A stretch of DNA of 34,263 nucleotides from Rubripirellula sp. (GCA_029245125.1 JAQWPZ010000144.1:1-34263), one strand, 5' to 3'. Shown: positions 7,464-16,761, counted from the first letter of the stretch. The notes: generated by a model from the sequence alone, not told the origin. Numbers and translations are program-made.

Positions 7464-10325
7464 ATGACACAGCTTGATTCATCCCGGATATGTCCAGGCT
7501 ATGAACCGATTCCTGGCTACGTGCTGGAAGCGCGGATTGGCCAAGGTGGATATGGGGAAGTTTGGCGGGCCAGTGCGCCTGGTGGGCTGAAGAAGGCTGT
7601 TAAATTTGTGTTCGGTTCGCACGAGGAGACGCGTGCTTTGAGGGAACTGAAATCCCTTGAGCGAATCCGCAGAGTACAACACCCCTTTCTGCTTACGTTG
7701 GAACGCTTTGAAGCGATCGAAAACCAGTTGGTGATCGTTACCGAATTGGCTGACGGATCCTTGGAACAAGTTTTCCGAGAGGCTTGTGCCAATGGTTCGT
7801 GCGGGATCGCAAGAGATGTGCTGATTTCGCACATGAATGATGTTGCCGATGCGCTTGACTACCTACACGAGAAACATCAGCTCCAGCATTTGGACATCAA
7901 GCCAGGCAACCTGCTGTTGTTTGGCGACCATGTGAAGGTTGCTGACTTTGGGTTGGTAAAAGATTTGGGCGAGGTTGAGTGCAGCGCCGTGGTCGGACTT
8001 ACTCCCACCTACGCACCTCCTGAGCTTTTTGATGGGCAACCCGGAGGAAATAGCGATCAATACAGTCTTGGCGTGATGTATCAGGAATTGCTGACGGGGA
8101 CGCGTCCTTTCAATGGGAGTACGATTGCCCAGTTGGCAACTCAGCATGTCCATGCCGCACCAAATCTTGACTCGTTGCCGGCACACGATCGACCGGTGAT
8201 CGCCAGAGCGCTCGAAAAGAATCCGGATCGACGATTTGAAAACTGCAAAGCGTTTGTGAAAGCCTTAGTGCAAGCGGGCAGTGTTTCGTTGGACTCGTCG
8301 CGTGACCACGTGACAACTTCATCGATTCAGGATGTAGATGGTAAGGTTGAGGATCTTCCTCAGTTGCAGTCACCGCAATCCCAAGTTACCGGCAAGCGAC
8401 AGGTGCTGGTAATTGCGCTTGGTGGTATTGGGGCAACTTGTCTGCAAATTATCGGACAGCGTTTTAGCGAAGCGCATACAGAAACTCCACTTGCGGTACA
8501 GGGAGTGTTGATCGACACAGATGCGGAGTCAATGCAGTCGGTTTTTATACCTGAAGGCGAAGGAGTCTATTCTCGGTGCAAGTTTTTGCACATTCCATTG
8601 AAGACTCCGCAGCAGTACCGTGATTCTGACACCAGTCGATTGAAATCCATTTCCCGCCGCTGGATCTATAACGTTCCCCGCAATGGAACAACAACGGGGA
8701 TGCGTCCTCTTGGGCGTTTGGCCTTGGTTGATCACAGTGAACAAGTTCGCAAAACGCTGCAGGAGTGCGTGAAATCGATCGCAGTTGGTTCAGAAGATCA
8801 AACGCCGATTGTTTATGTCGTTGGATCTTTGTGTGGTGGCACCGCCAGCGGAATGTATATTGATGTTGTCCATCTGTTGCGGCATTTATTGGACGAAGCG
8901 GGATCGGCCGAGACGCCAATACGGTCATTACTAGTGACTCCGCCACTGGAAAACGGGGCCAGCCATCCGCTGGCGTCTCATTCTGCAATAGCTGCAATGA
9001 AAGAGATTCGGCATTGCTTGAATGCTGCGAATGGATATCCCGGTGATGTCGGAGTCGGTTGGTCGGGTGTTCCGGCGGCTCGGAGCCCGCTTCGAGACGC
9101 GTATTTCATTTCCTTGCCGCATCGTGGAAGCTTGATGCGTTCAGTAGAGGAGTCAATTTCACAGTATGTGTTGACTGATAGTGGAGGCGGCAACTCACTG
9201 ATGGCATCAGCGAGAGAGTTGCAATCGAACAATACGCAAGGGTTGGTTCGATGTTCAGTGCGCTCGTTTGCCGCGACACCTTTGGTTGATCAGCGTCAGG
9301 CACGCAGTGAAATGTATGTCCCACCGCTGGTGAGAAAGCTGTTGCTCAGTTGGCTCGGACTTCCTTCGCAGGCTCGGGTCGACGCCGTTGGTTTGAGTCA
9401 GCGAGTATTGCGGCGGAGTGGATTGTTGGCGGAGGACTTGAGTGATGACGCGCAGGCTTGGACAGGTTGTGCAAACAGCCTTCGTCGGGAATTGGCTGTA
9501 TGCCTCAGCGACCGCAGAGCAGATGTGACCACGGTCCTTGAATGCCTGAAATGTGTTGACCAATGGTGTGACACTCAGTCGACGCCTCAGGTCCAAGTTG
9601 TGCGTCAGATGACAGCGAATATTTCGGGGAAAATGGAGCGATACGCTACAACGCTTGCGATGGGAATTGTCGAAACGAACAAGATGCAATCGGTCGATCA
9701 GGACCCCTGGCAGTCCTTGCCTGCGGAAGTGCAGCAGCGGTTCGCAGCATTGATGAAGGAGGTTCACTCACGTTTCGAGAGCGAGTGGTTGGTGCGGCCA
9801 ATGATGCAATCGCGGTTCGAGGTAGAGGCGGTTTCGATGATCCGCGTCATTTCCGCTGGTACCGAGCCGCTGCTGAGCGGATTGCTTGATGAACCAGAAT
9901 CCGAATTGAGCGATCCACATGATGGTCCCGCGTTGTCTACCTCAACCAGCCTCCTGGATGTTAAGTCACATGCGAGCATCAAAGGGGTGTTCGAAACGGC
10001 ACGCCGTTATCAAGCGGAGAGCCCGATGCTTACGGTGGAGCAGGCGGTGATGGCGGCAAAACCACCACTGCTCTCGCTGGGCGGGCTGCATCGCTTAATG
10101 TTGATTGTGGGTAGCGAACACGAAAAACAACAATTGGAATCACAGGTTCGTGCTGCTTACGACGGTGCCGTCTCGGTTGCCATCGTTCAAGGCGCGATGC
10201 CACATTTGATCCACGAAGCGCAGCAGATTGATCTCGCCCGCATCATCTCTCGGCTCTCGCAGATCAATGGCGGTAATGACCAGGTGACAGCGAGATTGGC
10301 AAGTCGCTCGGATATAAAATGGTAG
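7464..10325 (+). CDS. Ser/Thr protein kinase fused to a tubulin/FtsZ-like (Tubulin_2) domain
   Basis: Residues 1-275 are a PknB-type kinase: glycine loop GQGGYG (26-31), lysine K47 (AVKFV), catalytic loop HLDIKPGN (142-149, HLD replacing HRD), DFG at 161-163 and 'YAPPE' in the P+1 region. All core catalytic residues are present. After a Ser/Gln-rich linker, residues 312-480 match the tubulin-like superfamily: 'VLVIALGGIGATC' (first nucleotide loop), 'LIDTDAESM', 'GMRPLGRLALVDH' and the signature-like 'SLCGGTASGM' (455-464) in place of GGGTGTG. The remaining C-terminal half is not assignable. No transmembrane helix is seen. The gene follows the AAA+ gene closely and converges with the next gene, 24 bp away. 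GTP binding and filament formation are inference. Confidence 0.85.
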   Translation: MTQLDSSRICPGYEPIPGYVLEARIGQGGYGEVWRASAPGGLKKAVKFVFGSHEETRALRELKSLERIRRVQHPFLLTLERFEAIENQLVIVTELADGSLEQVFREACANGSCGIARDVLISHMNDVADALDYLHEKHQLQHLDIKPGNLLLFGDHVKVADFGLVKDLGEVECSAVVGLTPTYAPPELFDGQPGGNSDQYSLGVMYQELLTGTRPFNGSTIAQLATQHVHAAPNLDSLPAHDRPVIARALEKNPDRRFENCKAFVKALVQAGSVSLDSSRDHVTTSSIQDVDGKVEDLPQLQSPQSQVTGKRQVLVIALGGIGATCLQIIGQRFSEAHTETPLAVQGVLIDTDAESMQSVFIPEGEGVYSRCKFLHIPLKTPQQYRDSDTSRLKSISRRWIYNVPRNGTTTGMRPLGRLALVDHSEQVRKTLQECVKSIAVGSEDQTPIVYVVGSLCGGTASGMYIDVVHLLRHLLDEAGSAETPIRSLLVTPPLENGASHPLASHSAIAAMKEIRHCLNAANGYPGDVGVGWSGVPAARSPLRDAYFISLPHRGSLMRSVEESISQYVLTDSGGGNSLMASARELQSNNTQGLVRCSVRSFAATPLVDQRQARSEMYVPPLVRKLLLSWLGLPSQARVDAVGLSQRVLRRSGLLAEDLSDDAQAWTGCANSLRRELAVCLSDRRADVTTVLECLKCVDQWCDTQSTPQVQVVRQMTANISGKMERYATTLAMGIVETNKMQSVDQDPWQSLPAEVQQRFAALMKEVHSRFESEWLVRPMMQSRFEVEAVSMIRVISAGTEPLLSGLLDEPESELSDPHDGPALSTSTSLLDVKSHASIKGVFETARRYQAESPMLTVEQAVMAAKPPLLSLGGLHRLMLIVGSEHEKQQLESQVRAAYDGAVSVAIVQGAMPHLIHEAQQIDLARIISRLSQINGGNDQVTARLASRSDIKW

Positions 10326-10349
10326 GTAGGCTCCCGCGGGTGTCGGGGC

Positions 10350-11870
10350 TTAGGGATCGCTGCGAGAGAGACGCTCGGACCAGAAATTCCGAGCGGATCG
10401 AACAAAAGGCACGTGTGCCTGCATCTGTTGCGGTGGCATTTGCTTCAGCTTTTGCTCGTAATCACTCAGCCATCGTTGGAAGAACTCGACTGCCGTTCGC
10501 TTGATGCGTGGTTGGTAATCGAAATCGATGTACCACGGTGCCGTCGATGCCGCACGAAAATGATCCTCGACCAGCGTGACGACTCGAATGGTGACCCAGC
10601 TGCTCTCCTTGATCTCCAACAGTGGGATGCGGCCTCCCGCGCGAGCAAATTCGTCCAACCTTGCGCTATAAAATACTTGGCCATTGAGGATGACTTCCAG
10701 GTACTCGACTGGGTCGCGGACCGAGAGTGCTAGTTCGGGTTGCAGTTGAAGGACTTCACCGCGGCTGGCATTGAACACATGTCCCGGCATTTTTCCCGCC
10801 AATTTTGGACGCATCAGGGGACCGTTGGTGATCAAGCTTTGGCCTTTCCAGGCCGCGTCCCACCATTGTTCGGGGGAGGTTACCCGGGTGACCGCCAACG
10901 GATCGTCCTCATCAGAAAGATTGGGCATCGCGACATACATGCGGTTGTAGCCGATTGGGTTTTTTCCCGCGTTGTCTCCGCTGCCTGCCATTGGAGGAAT
11001 CCGTAGTCCCGCGTTGAGCAGATTCCAGTAGATGCGTTCTGCCCAGCGTCCCAAGGCGGTGCCGCCGCCGAGGCTCAAGCCCTCGATGCCGCGTGAATCA
11101 GGAAGACGGGTCACCTTGCGATCGAGCCGAAGCCAATCACCAAGTAGAAAATAGCCGTCAACTTGGCCACTTGCCAGCCACACCGGCAACGCCCAAGCAA
11201 ATGGGTTCTCGACAGCGACGCGCAGCTGATCTTCGCGGGCGGCTTGCACCAGCATCTGAACCGGCAATGATCCTTCATTCGCTTCTAATGCTTCGCTCGA
11301 TCCGTAGACCGCTAAACCACCAAGGTGGCTCACATCTTCACGAATCCAATGAGGTTCGCCCTGGAGTGGTTCATCGCTTTTGCGGCCAGCGATCGGTTTT
11401 GGTTGTTGGTGACCAAGCGCTGCGGCGACGTGCAAATCTTCGGATGCCATTCTAAGCGGCAGACTGAATGGAGAGGTCGGAACGCAGCAGTCCCCGCTGG
11501 TCCAGCCGTGCTCAAGCATATTGATCATGCGAGGGAGAGCAACGTCATGCTCATCCAGACTCGTTTTGTCGAGCGTGAAATTTCCGGTAATGATTCGGTA
11601 TTCCGGTCCACGGATGAGCCGAAATTGATACGCAGATGCGGGTAACGCAACTTCCACGCGGCGGTCGAGTACAACTCCGATGCCAGCAGGCACCGTCTTG
11701 CGAACCGGCATCGCCTTATCGGGCTTGGATGCTCGCACTAATTCCATCCGCGTGATGGTTTCTTGTCCGTTCGATTCCTCGGTGACGGTGACCGTCAATG
11801 TCCCTTCGACCGCGCAGACGCAGCTAGTTGACAAAAGCAGAGTCGAAATGGCGAGGCGGATTCGATTCAT
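10350..11870 (-). CDS. Secreted CehA/McbA-family-like protein lacking the metal-binding HxH motif
   Basis: A signal peptide (residues 1-20, ending CVCA) starts this 506-residue protein. It follows the layout of planctomycete CehA/McbA metallohydrolase-like proteins: a beta-rich N-terminus, then 'MLEHGWTSGD', a central region, 'LLNAGLRIPPMAGSGDN', 'NPIGYNRMYVAM', 'WWDAAWKGQSLITNGPL' and a C-terminal beta domain. In the PHP-type relatives the first motif reads GDxHxH. Here it reads G126-D-C-C-V-P131, so both histidines are replaced, by Cys129 and Pro131. The protein is probably not a standard metallohydrolase; it may be a binding or structural paralogue. It ends 24 bp from the convergent kinase-tubulin gene. 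The family call rests on recalled motifs. Confidence 0.65.
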   Translation of the reverse strand: MNRIRLAISTLLLSTSCVCAVEGTLTVTVTEESNGQETITRMELVRASKPDKAMPVRKTVPAGIGVVLDRRVEVALPASAYQFRLIRGPEYRIITGNFTLDKTSLDEHDVALPRMINMLEHGWTSGDCCVPTSPFSLPLRMASEDLHVAAALGHQQPKPIAGRKSDEPLQGEPHWIREDVSHLGGLAVYGSSEALEANEGSLPVQMLVQAAREDQLRVAVENPFAWALPVWLASGQVDGYFLLGDWLRLDRKVTRLPDSRGIEGLSLGGGTALGRWAERIYWNLLNAGLRIPPMAGSGDNAGKNPIGYNRMYVAMPNLSDEDDPLAVTRVTSPEQWWDAAWKGQSLITNGPLMRPKLAGKMPGHVFNASRGEVLQLQPELALSVRDPVEYLEVILNGQVFYSARLDEFARAGGRIPLLEIKESSWVTIRVVTLVEDHFRAASTAPWYIDFDYQPRIKRTAVEFFQRWLSDYEQKLKQMPPQQMQAHVPFVRSARNFWSERLSRSDP

Positions 11871-12354
11871 CAGTCGGCGCAGGCTGGGGAATGGTCTGTT
11901 GCGATAGGTGGCAGCAATCAGTGTTGATGATCAGCGGTGTTTTGGGGCTTCGCAAGATCGTCAGGAATTCACGCGGGCAATGGCGGATTGAACTAGCGGG
12001 GCCCGCCAACCGCACTTTTCGAGCTTAATTCGACTCGCCGCAGAATCTGCCAACGCAATTGAAAAAGGGGGGGCGAGATTCGGTGAAGCGGCGGAAAAAT
12101 CGGCGCAACCGATGGTCTAGACGCCGAAGTTTGGCCGTCCAGGATCGACCCGCGGCATTATCGCTTGCAGTGAAGTTGGGGCCTCGGTTTTGCCGCAAGC
12201 TGCGTAAACGGCGTCAGAAGCGAGCTGCGTTCTCCCCAGCGGCGACAAGCTGGGGGCTCCCGGAAAAAGTGAGTTTGGCCGCGAGGAATGACTCGTTTAC
12301 CGATCGGCGTAGGTAGATGGTATCCTAAGGATCGTCCTGTTCCCCCTGAGGCCA
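11871..12354. other. Intergenic region between the CehA-like gene and sulfatase
   Basis: This 484-bp spacer separates divergently transcribed genes. It contains a small stem-loop at 12234-12255 (CCCCAGC, 8-nt loop, GCTGGGG). An Arg/Lys-rich open frame at 12059-12316 shows no protein-like features. No promoter could be named with confidence. Confidence 0.5.
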
Positions 12355-14538
12355 ATGTTGATGCAACACCGAATTACTTACTGTCTGTCGTTTCTATTTT
12401 TGTCTGTTGTCGCGGCACCCGCCGCCGACAAACCCAACATCATCTACATCATGTCAGACGATATGGGATTCTCTGATATTGGCTGTTACGGCAGCGAAAT
12501 CGAAACGCCCCATTTAGATTCCTTGGCAGCTGGCGGAGTGCGTTTTACTCAGTTCTATAACACTGCACGCTGTTGCCCAACTCGTGCCAGCCTCCTATCA
12601 GGATTGTATCCCCATCAAGCGGGGGTTGGTCACATGATGAATGATCGCGGGCACGATGGTTATCGCGGCGATTTGAATCGCAGTTGCGTCACGATTGCTG
12701 AAGCACTGAAACCGGCGGGTTACAAGACTTACATGTCGGGTAAATGGCATGTCACGAAAGTCATCAAGCCTCAACAAGAGGAAGACAAAAACAATTGGCC
12801 GATGCAACGAGGGTTTGATCGTTTTTATGGCACGATTCATGGTGCCGGTAGCTTTTTCGATCCAAACACCCTGACCCGCGGGAACCAGTACATTTCACCC
12901 TATGATGACTCCGAATACACACCCGGCCAAATGGCCAATGGTGAGTACTACTACACGGACGCGATAGCCGATCACGCCACCCGGTTCATCACGGAACATC
13001 ACAATCAGGCCGATGATCAGCCGTTCTTTCTGTACGTCAGCTTCACGGCCGCTCATTGGCCGATGCATGCTCTACCAAAGGATATTGAAAAATACGAAGG
13101 AAAATATGATGGCGGCTATGACGCGATTCGAAATGCCCGTTACAAAAAAATGGTTCAGCTGGGTTTAGTAGACAAAGCAAGCACAGTGAACTGGGCGATT
13201 CCTGATGATTGGAAGGAGACAACGCATTGGGAATGGGATAAACGAAATATGGAAGTTTATGCGGCGATGGTTGACAGCATGGACCAGGGAATCGGCCGCA
13301 TAATTGAAGCATTGAAAAACACTGGACAGTTTGAAAACACACTCATTTGCTTCTTTCAAGACAATGGAGGATGCGCCGAGAACTACGGACGGGGAGGAGT
13401 GGGGCGGGCACGCGCAGAGCAGCCTGAATTGGCATCGCTTGCGGATGACTATTTGCAACCTGACATGACGCCTAAGCAGTCTCGAGACGGCTTTAAGATG
13501 CGGACTGGGAAAGGTTCGATGGCGGGGCCCGCCGATACGGCAATTGGTTACGGGCGCGGTTGGGCGACGGTTTCGAACACACCCTTTCGCGAGTACAAAC
13601 ACTGGGTCCACGAGGGTGGTGTATCGACACCTCTGATTGCCCATTGGCCAAGTAAGATCACCCGGCAAGGAGAGCTCGAAAGTACGCCCGGGCACCTCAT
13701 TGATTTGATGGCGACCGCCGTTGATATTGCCGAAGCAACCTATCCCAAGGTGTACCATGACGGTCAGGCGATTAAGCCGATGGAGGGTAAGAGTTTGGTT
13801 CCGGCGTTCTTGGGACAACCGCTCGAGCGTGACGCCATTTATTGGGAGCACGAGGGGAATCGTGCTATTCGGGTTGGAGACTACAAATTGGTTGCCAAGG
13901 GTGAGAAAGGTCGCTGGGAGCTGTATGACATTTCCAAAGACCGAAGTGAACAAACCGATCTGAGCGAAGCGATGCCAGATCTGGCCGAAGAGTTAGCGGA
14001 AAAATGGATGGCTTACGCCACCCGTGCAAATGTGTTGCCGATCAATCCGAAGTCGAACCAAAAGGCTGATAAAGTCAACAGAAAACAACGCCGGTTCGTG
14101 CTTCGGCAGGGTGATGATCTAGCTCGCGATGTTGCACCGTTTGTGCAAAAACGTTCCTTTGAATTGGTCGCCAACGTGAAGGTGGAGGGAGATGGTGTGG
14201 TCGTGGCGCAAGGCGGAGTCACTCACGGGTGGGCTCTCTACATTCAAAATGGTGAACTTTGTTTCGCCAAGACTCAAAATGGTGAACGTAAAGTCATCGA
14301 AAGCGGGGCGAAACCAACCGGTGAGGTGTCGTTAACCGTTTCATTCTCGCGGCAGGGAAAAGTTGCGATTTGCGTCGATGGCCAAGAGGTCAAACAGGGA
14401 GATTTTCAGTCAGCTCTGTCGACTCAACCCTTGGACGGTTTGCAAATTGGGCAAGACACCAACGGAAATGTCGGAGACTACGAATCGCCTTTTCCAATTC
14501 AGGGAAAGGTGAAAAAAGTGATTCTGGAATTAGAGTAA
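12355..14538 (+). CDS. Secreted arylsulfatase with C-terminal beta-sandwich-like domain
   Basis: A signal peptide (about residues 1-24, ending APAA) precedes a formylglycine-dependent sulfatase (alkaline-phosphatase superfamily). Metal-binding acidic residues lie in 'MSDDMGFSD'. The maturation motif is C73-C-P-T-R77, followed by ASLLSG; C73 is the residue normally converted to formylglycine by an FGE-type enzyme, which is not in this window. 'YMSGKWHV' and 'ICFFQDNGG' carry further active-site residues. Residues from about 595 form an extra beta-rich module ('SFELVANVKVEGDGVVVAQG', ending 'KVKKVILELE'), common in planctomycete arylsulfatases. At 727 residues it is longer than a minimal sulfatase for this reason. 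The likely role is removing sulfate from polysaccharides outside the cytoplasm; the substrate cannot be told. Confidence 0.92.
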   Translation: MLMQHRITYCLSFLFLSVVAAPAADKPNIIYIMSDDMGFSDIGCYGSEIETPHLDSLAAGGVRFTQFYNTARCCPTRASLLSGLYPHQAGVGHMMNDRGHDGYRGDLNRSCVTIAEALKPAGYKTYMSGKWHVTKVIKPQQEEDKNNWPMQRGFDRFYGTIHGAGSFFDPNTLTRGNQYISPYDDSEYTPGQMANGEYYYTDAIADHATRFITEHHNQADDQPFFLYVSFTAAHWPMHALPKDIEKYEGKYDGGYDAIRNARYKKMVQLGLVDKASTVNWAIPDDWKETTHWEWDKRNMEVYAAMVDSMDQGIGRIIEALKNTGQFENTLICFFQDNGGCAENYGRGGVGRARAEQPELASLADDYLQPDMTPKQSRDGFKMRTGKGSMAGPADTAIGYGRGWATVSNTPFREYKHWVHEGGVSTPLIAHWPSKITRQGELESTPGHLIDLMATAVDIAEATYPKVYHDGQAIKPMEGKSLVPAFLGQPLERDAIYWEHEGNRAIRVGDYKLVAKGEKGRWELYDISKDRSEQTDLSEAMPDLAEELAEKWMAYATRANVLPINPKSNQKADKVNRKQRRFVLRQGDDLARDVAPFVQKRSFELVANVKVEGDGVVVAQGGVTHGWALYIQNGELCFAKTQNGERKVIESGAKPTGEVSLTVSFSRQGKVAICVDGQEVKQGDFQSALSTQPLDGLQIGQDTNGNVGDYESPFPIQGKVKKVILELE

Positions 14539-14693
14539 ACGCATCGGCAAGCGGTGTCCGCCGTCGACGGTTGTTTGAGCAGCAGCGATCAGAACGCAGG
14601 TTTCAAATCGCGCGAGATAATCGCGCGAGAACCTGGCCGCCGCGTTAGTGAGGGATTGGCTGCACGCTGGTGATTGGGAAGCACCGTGGTTTC
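14539..14693. terminator. Convergent intergenic region with palindromic repeats
   Basis: Between the converging sulfatase and DUF1080 genes, the 8-bp palindrome TCGCGCGA occurs twice (14608-14615 and 14621-14628), separated by GATAA. They can pair as a stem-loop. There is no clear T-tract, so a terminator role is only suggested by position. A 19-bp sequence at 14565-14583 recurs at 16307-16325. Confidence 0.4.
14565..14583 (+). repeat. 19-bp dispersed repeat, copy 1
   Basis: CGACGGTTGTTTGAGCAGC here is identical to 16307-16325, in the same orientation. The two copies flank the DUF1080 gene, and both are intergenic. Confidence 0.9.
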
Positions 14694-16136
14694 TCAGTAC
14701 GGCAGTTCTCTGATGTAAATGTTTTTAAAGAAGAGTTCGCTACCGTGGTGTTGGAGTTCGATTTGATCTGCCCGCACCAAAGGGGTTTTGCCACTCTTGT
14801 CCCAGAAGTTTTCGAGTTTGACGTGGTTGACGATTAATTTGTCGTTCAGCCAGATTGTGACTTTGTCGCCAACCATTCGAATCAGAAATGTATTCCATTG
14901 CCCTGGTTTGCGGTCAGCCAAGACGAGTGGGCTATTACGTGACCGACGGTTGTTCCAGAGTCCGCCGGATCCAAGGTTGCGCCCGTTTTTGTAGGCGGCC
15001 ACCCATTGTTCGGCAGGGGAAGGTGGTACACCGTTTTTGACACGTGGATCCCAGGGGTCCCAGATCTGAACTTGTGGCGTTCCACGCAAATAGATGCCCG
15101 AGTCGGCTCCGGGTGGGATTTTCCAATCGAGATAGAGTTCAAAGTCGCCGTAATTTTTCATCGAGCAAAGGCTCTGCCCCGTGCCATCATAAGTGAGGAC
15201 GCCCTCGACGATTGACCAATGATTTCTCATCGTTTGATCGGCTTTGGCCTGGGCCGCTTCGAGGGCATCTCCCGCGAGCGATCGGCGTTGATTGGCATTC
15301 TTGTGGGCTAACCCCTTCCAACCGCTGAGGTCTTGTCCGTTAAACAACGCTGCGAAACCACTCGGTGGCTCGTTGTCGACTTTGGAATCAGGCGTGCTTG
15401 GTGATGGTGAATAGTCCGCGATGCGGAGATCGCGGAACTCGACCCGGTCACTGTGACCTGCCAGCACGAGATGTCCTGTGGGCGTCCTCATGCCTGGATG
15501 CGGTGTGCCGTCGACCGGTGTGGTGTCGTCAAGAAATGCATCGACGATGACCGCACCGTTCAGAATGACCATGATGTGGTCTTCGATTGCCACGATGGTT
15601 TCCCGGTTCCATTCACCCGGCGGATTGAGATACCCGGTGCGGGCTGCCGTGATCCCGTAGATCGATCCATGATATTGCCATGGCTTCAACCAACTCATCT
15701 TGCGAGTACGGCCTTCACCCATGTCAGCGATTCCGTTGTAACGGCTGCCATGGTGATCCAAAATCTGGATTTCCATGCTGGATGAGGCAGGGTGACCGCC
15801 ATCGGGAACACGAATGCCAATCCCATTGTTTCCGCTCTCTTCCAATTTGAATTCAAACTGGAAAACAAAGTCGCTGTATTGAGCAACGCTGACCAGATTC
15901 TTGCCGCCTTTTTTGCAGATCAGCATGCCGTCTTGGGCAACATAGCCGGCCGTATCTCCCGACCAACCATCTAGATCCTTTCCATTAAATAGGCTCTGCC
16001 AGGTAGCCGTTTGTTCTAGCTTCGCGAGTGCTCGATTTCCTTGAGCGAGATAAGGATCGTCGCCGCCAGGTTGGGCGAGAAGCGGACTTGTGATTGAAGA
16101 CGCTAAGAATAGTGTGAGCAGTAACAGAGGGCGCAT
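14694..16136 (-). CDS. Secreted protein with two DUF1080 (3-keto-disaccharide hydrolase) domains
   Basis: The ATG at 16136 is preferred to a TTG at 16148 because it starts directly with a signal peptide ('MRPLLLLTLFLASSITSPLL'). Two DUF1080 domains follow. The first is about residues 45-240 ('SLFNGKDLDGWSGD', 'GIGIRVPDGG', 'WNRETIVAIEDHIMVILNG'). The second is about 260-480 ('ALFNGQDLSGWKG', 'DSGIYLRGTPQVQIWD', 'WNTFLIRMVGDKVTIWLN'). DUF1080 proteins are concanavalin-like beta-sandwich proteins; some are 3-keto-glycoside hydrolases. Both domains keep the 'LFNGxDLxGW' opening. The protein is probably exported and acts on sugars. It converges with the sulfatase gene. Confidence 0.9.
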   Translation of the reverse strand: MRPLLLLTLFLASSITSPLLAQPGGDDPYLAQGNRALAKLEQTATWQSLFNGKDLDGWSGDTAGYVAQDGMLICKKGGKNLVSVAQYSDFVFQFEFKLEESGNNGIGIRVPDGGHPASSSMEIQILDHHGSRYNGIADMGEGRTRKMSWLKPWQYHGSIYGITAARTGYLNPPGEWNRETIVAIEDHIMVILNGAVIVDAFLDDTTPVDGTPHPGMRTPTGHLVLAGHSDRVEFRDLRIADYSPSPSTPDSKVDNEPPSGFAALFNGQDLSGWKGLAHKNANQRRSLAGDALEAAQAKADQTMRNHWSIVEGVLTYDGTGQSLCSMKNYGDFELYLDWKIPPGADSGIYLRGTPQVQIWDPWDPRVKNGVPPSPAEQWVAAYKNGRNLGSGGLWNNRRSRNSPLVLADRKPGQWNTFLIRMVGDKVTIWLNDKLIVNHVKLENFWDKSGKTPLVRADQIELQHHGSELFFKNIYIRELPY

Positions 16137-16306
16137 GGCGGTTGGCAACGAGATGGATCGTGGAGAACAAGGAAGGAAGTCGACGCGCGAGGTTTGACAA
16201 ATTATAGCTGGGGCCGCACTCGCAGGGCAAAATTTGTCGTCGAGGTTCGTCGTCCGCTAGACCGAAGTGGCCGCTCCAGCTCTCTCCGAGGTGGTTCAGC
16301 GTGCTG

Positions 16307-16325
16307 CGACGGTTGTTTGAGCAGC
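16307..16325 (+). repeat. 19-bp dispersed repeat, copy 2
   Basis: Identical to 14565-14583 (CGACGGTTGTTTGAGCAGC). It abuts the 17-bp tandem array on its right. Confidence 0.9.
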
Positions 16326-16376
16326 GTCCCGAGTGACTGGGCGTCTCGAGTGACTGGGCGTCCCGAGTGACTGGGC
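16326..16376 (+). repeat. 17-bp tandem repeat, three copies
   Basis: The units are GTCCCGAGTGACTGGGC, GTCTCGAGTGACTGGGC and GTCCCGAGTGACTGGGC. There is one mismatch in the middle copy, and the array is non-coding. Confidence 0.95.
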
Positions 16377-16761
16377 GTTGGGGCACTTTGGCAGCCCCCA
16401 AGAGGCTTGGTCGATGGCGTTCTCTATTCAGTGAGCCGGCGTGATTTTCCCGGATCACTGCGCTGAAAACCTGTACAGAAGCGAGGCAAAACCTTGGCCA
16501 CACCAGCAAATCTTTGGACGCTGAGCAAGACCGGTACTCCGGCGAACTAGAATTCGCGATTGCTTCCGGAATCGTAAGCCACGATTTTTACAGTTGGGAT
16601 GGCGGCTCGCGTCTGACCGGTGATTGAGTGCGAACAATTGCCTAGAACATCGGCATTGAGTCAGAGACGCCTACCTGAAGGCAGAGTGGCAGCCAGATGC
16701 CCGAATTTGATCGGATTCGTGCCGGCATTCTCTCGGTGTGAGGCTGCCTGCGTGAGATTGA

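Larger units (their letters stand above)
16137..16761. other. Repeat-bearing intergenic region
   Basis: No supported gene lies in these 625 bp. The region contains the second copy of a 19-bp repeat (16307-16325), directly followed by a three-unit 17-bp tandem repeat (16326-16376). I found no RNA gene. Confidence 0.6.

Noticed and set aside
12059-12316. Arg/Lys-rich open frame in the spacer before the sulfatase
   Set aside because: No ribosome-binding site, composition typical of translated GC-rich non-coding DNA, and no recognisable domain.
16326-16376. CRISPR-like array
   Set aside because: The 17-bp units are contiguous with no spacers.
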